From Acidimicrobiia bacterium (GTDB lineage: Bacteria > Actinomycetota > Acidimicrobiia > Acidimicrobiales > Ilumatobacteraceae): DNA of 7,217 nucleotides. The DNA is taken from contig JACCUL010000022.1 of the NCBI GenBank assembly GCA_013811855.1, positions 1-7,217 on the forward strand, read 5' to 3'. Below the pieces are notes generated by a model. The model searched no databases, had not been told where the DNA came from, and worked only from the letters and a program-made list of their open reading frames with translations. Positions 1 to 7,119 of the stretch are shown in pieces (within the stretch, counting starts at the first letter, position 1; every line of letters starts with the position of its first letter). A program made the position numbers and the translations under genes.

Positions 1-1464
1 CCCGACGAGGACGACGACGGGCCCGGGCCCGGCGGGGTCATCATCGACGATGACGATCTGGTGATCGTCGACGACGACAACGACGACAGGCCCCGGCCCG
101 GCCGGGTCATCATCGACGATGACGATCTGGTGATCGTCGACGACGACGACGTCGTCGGTCCCGACCGCACGATCGTCAACCCGGGCGACGACGCCTCCGT
201 CGCCGACGACGGTGCAGGGCTTGTCGGGGCAACAGCGGGCCTCGATCCCGTGTTCCTCAAGCGACTGCCGTTCCCCCGGCCAAACATCGGCCTGGGCAGG
301 GGCGACCTCGTGCTCGACGACGACCCAGGTAGCGATCTCCCTCCTCCACCGCCACCGCCCGCCCGCATCCGCATCGAGGTGGGCCGCCGCGGCGCGGCGC
401 CACAGGACATCGAGGGCCAGAACGCGACGTTCGACGTCCCCGGCGAGTTCGGCTCCACCGAGCCCTTCGAGGCCGGGCGGGACCCGGTCTCGGGCGAGGT
501 CATGGCACCCGATTTGGAGCTCGATCCCGGTTCCGGCGGTGGCTCGTCGAATGCGGCGCCGGTTCCGACGCCCGAGGAGGCATGGATCTGTCGGATCACG
601 AATATCTCCACGCGCGATCTCAAGTGCGTCGCACGCGTGTTCTTCCGCGTTCGCCGCGCGGTCACGATCACCCGCGTCCCCCTGTCCCGGCTGGCGTCGA
701 TCTTCCAGGGGGCCATGCGCGCCATCACGCCGACCATCAGCGTCGGGCAGGGCGACCTGTTCATCAGCATCCCTCGCGAGTTCGCCGACGAGTTCGACAT
801 CGAACAGCAGCGGATCGATCTCGACCCCGTGGAGCTGTCCGACGCCGAGGTGGACATCGTGCCCGTGGAGTTCGCGTTCATCCGGGCCGAGCGGATGTAC
901 CGGGAGGCGTACGAGGAGTTGCAAGAGCTCATCGACGCGAACCCGTTCACGGAGGCTCCCGACGACTTCGTCGACAAGATGGTCGCGGCGGCGATGCAGG
1001 CCGGGCCGGACAACCTCGCCGACCGCGCCGTCGACCTGTGCGGGAACAACGGCTTCGTGAGGGCGCTGTACCGGACGCTCGGCATCCCCGAGCTCAACCC
1101 CAACATCGGTTCGACGAGCACGAACGTCCGCCACGAAGACGACCTCGTCGTCCGCACGGCGCTGACCGTGGACGAGCTCGCCTTCGGCGGCGAGGCGGCG
1201 ATCGCCACGTTCGAGCTGCTTGTCGAGTCGATCATGGCCCGGCTCGACGTGCAGATCGGCACGCAGCGGTTCTTTCGACCTCACCCGTTGAGCGACCTGC
1301 CACATGACGATCCCGACCGTCTGCGTCACCGCAACGAGTTCACGACCACGACGGAGCTGACGTGGGCGTCGCGGTTCACGTTCAGCGTCGCTGACCTCGA
1401 CGCCGACGTCGAGCTCGGAGGGGGTTTCTTCGGCGAGATCGCCGAGGCGTTCGTCGACTGGTGA
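1..1464 (+). CDS. Unrecognised Asp-rich repeat protein, 5'-truncated by window edge
   Basis: I do not recognise this protein and assign no function. The frame is open from base 1, so the gene starts outside the window. The GTG at 61 is the first possible start but lies inside a tandem repeat, has no ribosome binding site, and recurs at the same place in the next repeat (130), so it is probably an internal Val codon. With base 1 as codon 1, 487 codons remain. Codons 7-75 hold two near-identical and one decayed 23-residue repeat rich in Asp. A linker follows with PFPRP at about codons 90-94, DLVLDDDPG, and a run of seven prolines at about 114-120. After a Gly/Ser/Pro linker, codons 194-487 look globular. 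They contain four cysteines (about 197, 209, 347 and one nearby segment without a CxxC motif), a charged helix-like stretch near 297-312 (RAERMYREAYEELQELI), and a C-terminus rich in beta-forming residues. No membrane segment is seen. The stop overlaps the next start, suggesting translational coupling to the phosphoesterase. It may be a surface or secreted protein, but this cannot be shown without the missing N-terminus. Confidence 0.8.
   Translation, partial: PDEDDDGPGPGGVIIDDDDLVIVDDDNDDRPRPGRVIIDDDDLVIVDDDDVVGPDRTIVNPGDDASVADDGAGLVGATAGLDPVFLKRLPFPRPNIGLGRGDLVLDDDPGSDLPPPPPPPARIRIEVGRRGAAPQDIEGQNATFDVPGEFGSTEPFEAGRDPVSGEVMAPDLELDPGSGGGSSNAAPVPTPEEAWICRITNISTRDLKCVARVFFRVRRAVTITRVPLSRLASIFQGAMRAITPTISVGQGDLFISIPREFADEFDIEQQRIDLDPVELSDAEVDIVPVEFAFIRAERMYREAYEELQELIDANPFTEAPDDFVDKMVAAAMQAGPDNLADRAVDLCGNNGFVRALYRTLGIPELNPNIGSTSTNVRHEDDLVVRTALTVDELAFGGEAAIATFELLVESIMARLDVQIGTQRFFRPHPLSDLPHDDPDRLRHRNEFTTTTELTWASRFTFSVADLDADVELGGGFFGEIAEAFVDW
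19..225 (+). repeat. In-frame 69-bp tandem repeat (Asp-rich, 23 residues)
   Basis: Units lie at 19-87 and 88-156 and match at 63 of 69 bases. Within them 42 bases are identical (37-78 against 106-147) and encode VIIDDDDLVIVDDD. Each unit starts with a Gly/Arg-Pro linker. A decayed third copy at 157-225 keeps the initial G-P and scattered V and D positions. The Asp run ending just before base 19 looks like the tail of an earlier unit, so the array probably continues to the left. The period is a multiple of three, so copy changes keep the frame. Confidence 0.85.
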
Positions 1465-3086
1465 TCGATCGCTTCGAGGGGCTGTTCGAGGACGAGTTCG
1501 AGGACGCAGTGCGTGACGGTGTGCGGCAGTACCTCGACGACAACAGCGAGTCACTGGCCGACGTGGTCAGAGGGGCAATGGTCGAGATCGCCCAACGCGG
1601 CGACGAGTTGCACACGCTGTCCCGTGACGATCGGGACCTGGTCATCGAACACTTCGACCCGAGCCAGCGCAACGAACCCGCGATCCCCTTCCCGCGCCCC
1701 CGCGTGCGGCCGGTCGGCGAACCGATCGACGGCCCGCTCGACGGCGACGCCGACGCCCGGCTGGCCGAGATCGACCACATCGTTGTCGTGATGATGGAGA
1801 ACCGCTCGTTCGACCACATGCTCGGATTCCTCTCGCACCCCACCGCCCATCCCGCGTCGGGCCGTCGCCTGGACATCGACGGGTTGAGCGGGGCGGAGCG
1901 TCTCGACCTAGGTGACGACGTGACCGGACCCGGGCAGGCCCCGGCATTCGCCCCCCAGCGCGAGTGGCGTCCCGACCCCGACCACAGCTTCAACGGCGCG
2001 CTCTTGCAGATCGGCGGCGGCGCAATGGATGGATTCATCCCGTCGTTCCGCGGCCGGGTGAGAACGGCCCCGGAGATCGACGTCGCCGGGCCGTTGGCCG
2101 ACGAGCGGCGGATCGCCAATTGCCAGCCGGCGTCCTCGGTGCCGATCCTCGAATACCTCGCGGACCAGTTCTGCGTGCTCGACCGGTGGTTCTCGTCGTT
2201 CCCGGGCGCCACGTTCCCCAACCGCATGTGCGGGCTGACGGGTGTGACCCGGGCACTCACCAACGGCGAGCTGATCCCCGCGCTCGGGTACCTCGACGAG
2301 CTGACGCTGTTCGATCTGCTCGACCGGGCCAACGTCCGCTGGCGGCTGTACGAGGGTGACGTCAGCTTCCTGCGGACGTTCGATCGCTACCGGTTGAACT
2401 TCGCCGACGTGCGGCCGTGGTCCGAGTTCCGCGACGGCGGCAGTGACCCGCTGCCGCCGGTGACGTTCGTCGACCCCAACGTGACCGGCCTGCCGAGCGA
2501 GGACCACGCCAACGACGATCACCCGCCGACGGACGTCGCGTTCGGACAGGTGTTCCTGCAGCAGGTGCTCGATCGGGTCCAGGCCTCGGAGTCGTGGCCG
2601 ACGACGATGGTGATCATCACCTACGACGAGCACGGCGGCTTGTACGACCACGTCGCGCCGCCAGGCACCCCGAGGTTCCAGCAGGCCAACTCTGACGTCG
2701 ACACCGCCCTGCCGAGCGTCCACCCGCAGGCGCTCACGTACGGCGTCAGGGTCCCGACGTTCGTCGTGTCACCACGGGTCGCCAGCGCGTCCGTCGGCCA
2801 CCGCATCTACGACCACGCGACGATCATCCGCACCGTACTCGAGCGCTTCGCCCCTCGCCAGATCGGACTGATGCCGGAACGGGTGCGGCGCGCTCGTCAC
2901 CTCGGCGAGATCCTGACGACCATCAGCCGGACGAACATCGAGCCGCCGCCCCGACTCGACTCCCCCGACGCGCGGCGCTTGCGGATGGACCGGTTCATCC
3001 CAGGGCTCGACCTCTCCAGCAGGGAACGGGACCCGGAGGACTTCCGCGAGATCATGGCCAGGTTCGGCTCGCCGCGGTTCGAGTAG
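1461..3086 (+). CDS. Phospholipase C / AcpA-type phosphoesterase with N-terminal extension
   Basis: This is a 541-residue member of the bacterial phosphoesterase family (Pfam PF04185) of phospholipases C and AcpA-type acid phosphatases, which cleave phosphoester bonds in phospholipids or phosphorylated small molecules. The family motifs appear in order: MENRSFDHMLG (112-122; E113 and N114 are likely metal ligands), DHSF (174-177), MDGF (189-192), SFPGATFPNR (246-255; T251 sits where the family nucleophile lies), DDHPP (352-356), TYDEHGGLYDH (387-397; D389 and E390 are likely metal ligands), RVPTFVVSPR (430-439) and YDHATIIRT (450-458). The core starts near residue 103. Residues 1-102 are acidic and partly helical, with no family resemblance. 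There is no Tat or Sec signal, although known relatives such as mycobacterial and Pseudomonas PLCs are exported. The GTG start overlaps the previous stop (GTGA). A later ATG at 1578 has AGAGGGG just upstream, though spaced too closely, and would also lack a signal peptide. The substrate cannot be read from the sequence. Confidence 0.88.
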   Translation: MIDRFEGLFEDEFEDAVRDGVRQYLDDNSESLADVVRGAMVEIAQRGDELHTLSRDDRDLVIEHFDPSQRNEPAIPFPRPRVRPVGEPIDGPLDGDADARLAEIDHIVVVMMENRSFDHMLGFLSHPTAHPASGRRLDIDGLSGAERLDLGDDVTGPGQAPAFAPQREWRPDPDHSFNGALLQIGGGAMDGFIPSFRGRVRTAPEIDVAGPLADERRIANCQPASSVPILEYLADQFCVLDRWFSSFPGATFPNRMCGLTGVTRALTNGELIPALGYLDELTLFDLLDRANVRWRLYEGDVSFLRTFDRYRLNFADVRPWSEFRDGGSDPLPPVTFVDPNVTGLPSEDHANDDHPPTDVAFGQVFLQQVLDRVQASESWPTTMVIITYDEHGGLYDHVAPPGTPRFQQANSDVDTALPSVHPQALTYGVRVPTFVVSPRVASASVGHRIYDHATIIRTVLERFAPRQIGLMPERVRRARHLGEILTTISRTNIEPPPRLDSPDARRLRMDRFIPGLDLSSRERDPEDFREIMARFGSPRFE

Positions 3087-3093
3087 CAGGCCC

Positions 3094-4233
3094 TCAGCGC
3101 ATGCGGCGCATGTGGACGCTCTGGACGAGGCCGAACAGGGCGAACCACGTGATGATTCCCGAGCCGCCGTAGGAGATGAACGGCATCGGCAACCCGGTCA
3201 CCGGCATGATCTTCATGGTCATGCCGACGTTCTGGAAGACCTGCCAGAGCAGCATCGTGAACACGCCGGCGCATAGGTACGTGCCGAGCAGGTCCCGTGA
3301 GAGGTGAGCGATGCGCCAGATGCGCACCAGCGCGACGACGAACAGCAGCAGCAGAGCCGCGCAGCCGATCAGCCCGAACTGCTCGCCGACGGCGGCGAAC
3401 GGAAAGTCGGCGTGCATCACGGGGATGTCCCCCCCGTTGGTGAGTGGCCCCTGCAACCAGCCCTTGCCGAACAGGCCGCCGGTCCCGAGCGCCCGAACGG
3501 CGTTGCGCACCTGGTACACCTGGTCCTGCAGGTCCGGGTTGTCCTCGTCGAAGAACACCCGCACCCGGTCGAGCTGGTAGTTGTTCACGAAGTTGCCGAC
3601 GAACGCGGCACCGATCGTCAGCAGCGACAGGAAGCTGATCGTCACGATGTAGCGGAACTTGGCCCCGGCCACCAGGAGCACGCCCATGGCCATGGCCAAG
3701 AGGACGGTCGCCGACCCGAGGTCCGGCTGGGCGACGATCAACACGGTTGGCGTGCCGACGATCAGCAGCCCGCCGAGGAACCGCGGGTAGCTGACCTCGT
3801 CCGAACGCTCGTCCACCAGGTGCGCGCACAGCGCGACCAGGGCGACGAACTTGGCGATCTCGGCCGGCTGCACCCGGATCGGGCCGAAGTCGAAGGCGAT
3901 GCCGCCGGCGGCCACCAGGAACGCCAACGATGCCAGCAGGGCGATTAGCAGCGGCTTCCAGTGCTCCCGCCAGAACTCGTAGTCGAAGACCATCACGACG
4001 ACCATGACGACGGCGGCGGCGATGGCGAAGATCACCTGCCTGGTCACGAACAGGTACGGGTCGATGTCGTCGCCGTTGCGGGTCGCCGAGTAGACGACGA
4101 AGCAGCCGATGACGGTCAGCGCCACCTGGCAGGCCATCAACGTCCAGTCGATGTTGCGACTCGGGTCGGCCGGGCTGGAACGGAGGTTGCCGAGGCCCGA
4201 ATCCGGTCGACGCTGCAGCAGGGACCGCGCCAT
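3094..4233 (-). CDS. rodA: Rod shape-determining SEDS glycosyltransferase RodA
   Basis: This 379-residue integral membrane protein of the FtsW/RodA/SpoVE family polymerises lipid II into glycan strands for sidewall growth, paired with PBP2. About ten hydrophobic segments are visible, the first near residues 33-50 and the last near 354-373. Family signatures are FGPIRVQPAEIAKF (116-129), AQPDLGSATVLL (168-179), GGLFGKGW (252-259), HADFPFAAVGEQFG (274-287) and PVTGLPMPFISYGGS (344-358). D276 in HADF corresponds to the catalytic Asp of RodA proteins. I chose the ATG at 4233, which gives a usual family length and a hydrophilic N-terminus; a GTG directly before it (4236) is equally possible. Longer frames extending to 4359 would overlap mrdA and add Ser/Arg/Pro-rich sequence unlike the family. 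The gene lies 22 bases after mrdA, probably in the same transcript. RodA is preferred to FtsW because of the mre/mrdA context. Confidence 0.94.
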   Translation of the reverse strand: MARSLLQRRPDSGLGNLRSSPADPSRNIDWTLMACQVALTVIGCFVVYSATRNGDDIDPYLFVTRQVIFAIAAAVVMVVVMVFDYEFWREHWKPLLIALLASLAFLVAAGGIAFDFGPIRVQPAEIAKFVALVALCAHLVDERSDEVSYPRFLGGLLIVGTPTVLIVAQPDLGSATVLLAMAMGVLLVAGAKFRYIVTISFLSLLTIGAAFVGNFVNNYQLDRVRVFFDEDNPDLQDQVYQVRNAVRALGTGGLFGKGWLQGPLTNGGDIPVMHADFPFAAVGEQFGLIGCAALLLLFVVALVRIWRIAHLSRDLLGTYLCAGVFTMLLWQVFQNVGMTMKIMPVTGLPMPFISYGGSGIITWFALFGLVQSVHMRRMR

Positions 4234-4255
4234 CACTGCGCTCGCACTTCGCGGT

Positions 4256-6454
4256 TCAGTCCTGGGGACGGACGGTCGGCACGCTGGCCGCCGCGGTGCA
4301 GCCGAGATCCACCCGCGGGAGCGGCTCGGCGGCGACGGTCGACTCCGGGTCGAGCGCATCGGCGACCTCGACGGGATCCAACGGCGTGATGCCGGAGAGG
4401 GCCAGGTACATGCACTTCACAACGGGCGCCGCGCCCTGCGAGCCGTAGCCGGCCTTCTCCAGGTAGGAGACGACGGTCCACGGCCGCTGCGCATCCAGGC
4501 TGAACGCGCCGAAGGCCGACGAGTCGTTCCACGGATATGTCTGGAAGCCCTGCGCGGTTCCCGTCTTGCCGGCCACAGGGATCGCCTCCGGCGGGTAGCC
4601 GATGTCGAACAGCTCCTCGGCCGTCGTGGACAGCCCGTTGGCGCCCGGTCCCGTGACGTTGCGCGCCAGGCCAGTCGTGATCGGTTCACGCAGGTCGTCG
4701 GTCATCGGGATGCGCCGAGCGTCGGCCTTGATCCGCCGGTACAGCGTGCCCTGGGCGAGGTCGGCGTAGCCGGGCCGGTCGTCGTCGGGCGTCTCGGGCT
4801 CGTAGATGGCCTGCACGACGCGAGGCGTGAGCACGCGACCGCCGTTGGCGATCGTGGCATAGGCGACGGCGAGCTGGATCGGTGACGCCGCCAGGAGGCC
4901 CTGCCCGATCGACATGTTGATCTCGTCGCCGAGGAGCAGCTCGGGCACCTCCAGGTCCTCGTCCAGCGCCCCGCTCTTGATGAGCTGTTGCTTCAGCTCG
5001 TCGGTGGGGATGCGGCCGTCGAACTCGTCGGGCAGGTCAACGCCGGTTTCGGCGCCGAAGCCGAAGCGGCGGATCTGGTCCTGCAGCACCGTGCCGCCGG
5101 ACCGGAAGAACTCCTCGCCGAGATGGTAGTAGAAGGCGTCGCTGGAGACGGCCAGCGAGGTTTCGACGTCGACGGGGCCGTACACGCACGGCCGTCCGGT
5201 GCCCGAGCAGATGGCGTTGCGGTAGATGCACTTCTGCTGTCGGCACTCCTCGTCGGTCATCGACTGCAAGCGGTACGTCCCGGTGTCGTTGAAGATCGTC
5301 CCGGCACCGATCTGCCCGGTGGCCAGTGCGGCGTAGGCCACGAACGGCTTGAACGACGACCCCAGGTTGTACTGGCCCTGGATGGCCCGGTTGGCGAACA
5401 CCGACTGGTCGGGATCCTCGCTGCCGAACAGCTCCTCGAACTTCTCGTCCGAGAGGCCGGAGCTGAACCAGCGGTTGTCGAACGTCGGGTAGCTGGCCAT
5501 CGCCGCCACCTCGCCCGTCTCCTCGTTCATCACGATCACCGAGCCGGCCGGCGCCTTGTACGGCACCTCGGCGCCGACGGGGAGCGACCGATCGAGCGGC
5601 TCGCGCACGACCCGCTCGTCGGCCAGGATGCGCTCGACCTCGGGGTTCTTCGCCGTGAACGTGCGGCGGTGGGCGAGCTGGGTGGCCAGGATCTGCTCGG
5701 CGTACTGCTGGAGGTCGAGGTCGACCGAGAGCTGCAGGTCCATGCCGTTGACCGGCGGCTTGTAGCTGAGCTGGCGGACGACGCGGTTGTTGGCGTCGAC
5801 CTCGTAGACGGCCTGCCCCCATTGGCCGTGGAGGACGTGCTCCAACTCCATCTCCACACCGCCGCGCCCGACGTCCTCACCCTGCGACGAGATGTCGTAC
5901 CCGGCGTCGCGGTAGGCGTCGGCGTCCTCGGCCGTGATGGCGCCCATGTAGCCGACGACGTGGGCGGCCAGCGGCGCGTACGGGTAGACCCGCTCCCACC
6001 CGGTCTCGATCATCACGCCGGGGAAGTCCTCGACCCGCTCGCGCAGGGCGATGGCCGTCGGCTCGAGAATGCCGCGCTTCAACGGCAGCGGCGAGTACCG
6101 GCTGAACACGCCGCTGTCGTAACGGGCCTCCATCTCGTCGACGGTCATGTCGAGCCACGACGACAGCCTGCTGAACAGCTCGGCCCGATCGGTCGAGCGC
6201 TCGAGGACCCGCCAGTCCACGCTCACCGTGAGCACGCGCTTGTTGTCGGCGAGGATGCGCCCGTCGGCGTCGAAGATGCGACCGCGCTCGGGGTTGATCC
6301 GCTCGACGACGCGCTTGGTGGCGTCGACGGTCTCCTGGAGGGCATCGGCCTGGACGGTTTGCAGGAACCACAGGCGGGTGCCGATGGCCCCGAAGAGCAT
6401 CACCGCCACGAGGGCCAGGATGCCGAGCCGCGTGGCCCGCTTGTCAGCAGCCAT
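4256..6454 (-). CDS. mrdA: Penicillin-binding protein 2 (class B transpeptidase of the elongasome)
   Basis: This 732-residue class B PBP cross-links peptidoglycan made by RodA during cell elongation. A short cytoplasmic N-terminus precedes one membrane anchor (about residues 10-30). The dimerisation/pedestal region follows (about 47-240; RGRIFDADGRILA at 58-70, RGILEPTAIALRERV at 127-141), then the transpeptidase domain. Its catalytic motifs are SSFK (S366 nucleophile, K369), SSD (437-439) and KTGTAQ (630-635). IGQGLLAASPIQLAVAYA (516-533) is also typical. An insert between the first two motifs has four cysteines (C404, C409, C416, C423), possibly a metal or disulfide site. The C-terminal tail past about 690 is acidic and Pro/Ala-rich, with a further Cys at 719. 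The ATG at 6454 directly precedes the charged residues before the anchor, and no in-frame start lies just upstream. The ribosome binding site is weak. The length is somewhat above typical Gram-negative PBP2. It is PBP2 rather than FtsI because of its mreCD and rodA neighbours. Confidence 0.95.
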   Translation of the reverse strand: MAADKRATRLGILALVAVMLFGAIGTRLWFLQTVQADALQETVDATKRVVERINPERGRIFDADGRILADNKRVLTVSVDWRVLERSTDRAELFSRLSSWLDMTVDEMEARYDSGVFSRYSPLPLKRGILEPTAIALRERVEDFPGVMIETGWERVYPYAPLAAHVVGYMGAITAEDADAYRDAGYDISSQGEDVGRGGVEMELEHVLHGQWGQAVYEVDANNRVVRQLSYKPPVNGMDLQLSVDLDLQQYAEQILATQLAHRRTFTAKNPEVERILADERVVREPLDRSLPVGAEVPYKAPAGSVIVMNEETGEVAAMASYPTFDNRWFSSGLSDEKFEELFGSEDPDQSVFANRAIQGQYNLGSSFKPFVAYAALATGQIGAGTIFNDTGTYRLQSMTDEECRQQKCIYRNAICSGTGRPCVYGPVDVETSLAVSSDAFYYHLGEEFFRSGGTVLQDQIRRFGFGAETGVDLPDEFDGRIPTDELKQQLIKSGALDEDLEVPELLLGDEINMSIGQGLLAASPIQLAVAYATIANGGRVLTPRVVQAIYEPETPDDDRPGYADLAQGTLYRRIKADARRIPMTDDLREPITTGLARNVTGPGANGLSTTAEELFDIGYPPEAIPVAGKTGTAQGFQTYPWNDSSAFGAFSLDAQRPWTVVSYLEKAGYGSQGAAPVVKCMYLALSGITPLDPVEVADALDPESTVAAEPLPRVDLGCTAAASVPTVRPQD

Positions 6455-6588
6455 CGCACCAGTGTGCCCCGGAGCCGCGGGACATCGGGCGCGCCTGGAC
6501 GGTCATCGGTGCCATCGCGACGATGCGAGCGAGCGAGCGCCAGCGAGCGGCCGGCAACGGCCTGCGTGGCCGGGGAACGCAATTACGA
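6455..6588 (-). other. mreD-mrdA spacer with short repeats, no clear promoter
   Basis: This 134-base spacer is the only gap of any size in an otherwise tight operon. It contains a GCGA run at 6525-6539 with a related piece at 6541-6550, a small inverted repeat CATCG-CGA-CGATG at 6513-6525, and a GC-rich stem CGGCC/GGCCG with a 5-base loop at 6558-6572. The stem lies 17-31 bases after the mreD stop and has no T-run, so it is at best a weak pause or attenuation site. I find no convincing -35/-10 pair on the - strand. Confidence 0.4.
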
Positions 6589-7119
6589 TCATGCCTCCGT
6601 CATCGCCTTCCACTGCTGGCGCTTGACGCGCATGCACCAGCGGCCGACGGGGACCAGGACGGGGCTGGACAGGAAGCCGGCCACGGCCATTACGGGCAGG
6701 ATCGTCACCAGCCGCGAGGACACCTCGGCCTCCTCGCCGACGAAGGCCCGCACCACGGGCACCGCGGCCTCGCCCACGGCCGCGCCCACGGCCGTGAAGA
6801 TCGCGGCCAGCCACCACTGGGGGTCGACGGTGATCGTCGTGACGTAGCCGGCGGCGAACCCGCCGAGCCCCATCGAGATCGACGAGGAGCCGAGCGGCGT
6901 GCCGACGCGCAGGTCGTACATCAGGCCGAGCACGAAGCCGGCCAGTGCACCCTTCTGCGGACCGGCCCCCGCCCCGGCCGCCGCGGCCAGGAGGAGGACG
7001 ACCTGGATGGCGACGTCCAGCGGACGCATCTCGGCGAACAACGTGACCTGGAACGCGACGAGCACGATGCCCACCGACACCAGGCGCGGCAGCGGGCCCT
7101 GCAGGAGCGCCCGGATCAT
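6589..7119 (-). CDS. mreD: Rod shape-determining membrane protein MreD
   Basis: This 176-residue, very hydrophobic protein has about five or six membrane segments (roughly 13-29, 36-53, 56-69, 80-98, 103-125 and 135-158). MreD is an inner-membrane partner of MreC and MreB in the elongation complex, with no known enzyme activity. The motif GFVLGLMYDLRVGTPLGSSS (61-80) matches the family pattern of Gly, Asp-Leu and Pro-Leu-Gly in the central region. The C-terminus is basic and probably cytoplasmic. The ATG overlaps the mreC stop by four bases (ATGA), which fixes the start and indicates translational coupling. MreD sequences diverge widely, so the call rests on hydropathy, this motif and position between mreC and mrdA. 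Confidence 0.88.
   Translation of the reverse strand: MIRALLQGPLPRLVSVGIVLVAFQVTLFAEMRPLDVAIQVVLLLAAAAGAGAGPQKGALAGFVLGLMYDLRVGTPLGSSSISMGLGGFAAGYVTTITVDPQWWLAAIFTAVGAAVGEAAVPVVRAFVGEEAEVSSRLVTILPVMAVAGFLSSPVLVPVGRWCMRVKRQQWKAMTEA

Noticed and set aside
19..30. Perfect 12-base palindrome GGGCCCGGGCCC
   Set aside because: It encodes Gly-Pro-Gly-Pro in the repeat linker and is disrupted in the next copy, so it is best explained by codon use rather than as a binding site.
1382..2332. Open - strand frame of 316 codons
   Set aside because: It is antisense to the phosphoesterase, Ser/Arg-rich with no recognisable domain, and overlaps conserved motifs of the real gene.
3071..3107. Possible terminator stem GCCGC/GCGGC across the convergent junction
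   Set aside because: There are only 5 pairs with a loop of about 27 bases, no T-run on either strand, and the arms lie inside both coding regions.
2897..3829. Open - strand frame of 310 codons across the convergent junction
   Set aside because: It runs out of frame through rodA and antisense through the end of the phosphoesterase. Its Arg/Gly/Ala-rich product is typical of a shifted frame in GC-rich DNA.
4234..4359. Upstream extension of rodA by 42 codons
   Set aside because: It would overlap the end of mrdA by about 100 bases, and the added Arg/Ser/Pro-rich segment is unlike RodA N-termini. The ATG at 4233 gives a normal protein.
6558..6572. GC-rich hairpin after mreD as a terminator
   Set aside because: A 5-pair stem without a T-run is weak evidence, and mrdA follows on the same strand. 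It is noted in the spacer entry only.
4988..6847. Long open + strand frame of 619 codons
   Set aside because: It lies antisense to mrdA and mreD, which have clear family motifs. Its composition (Val/Leu/Arg/Gly/His-rich, no motif) is what an antisense frame of GC-rich coding DNA gives.
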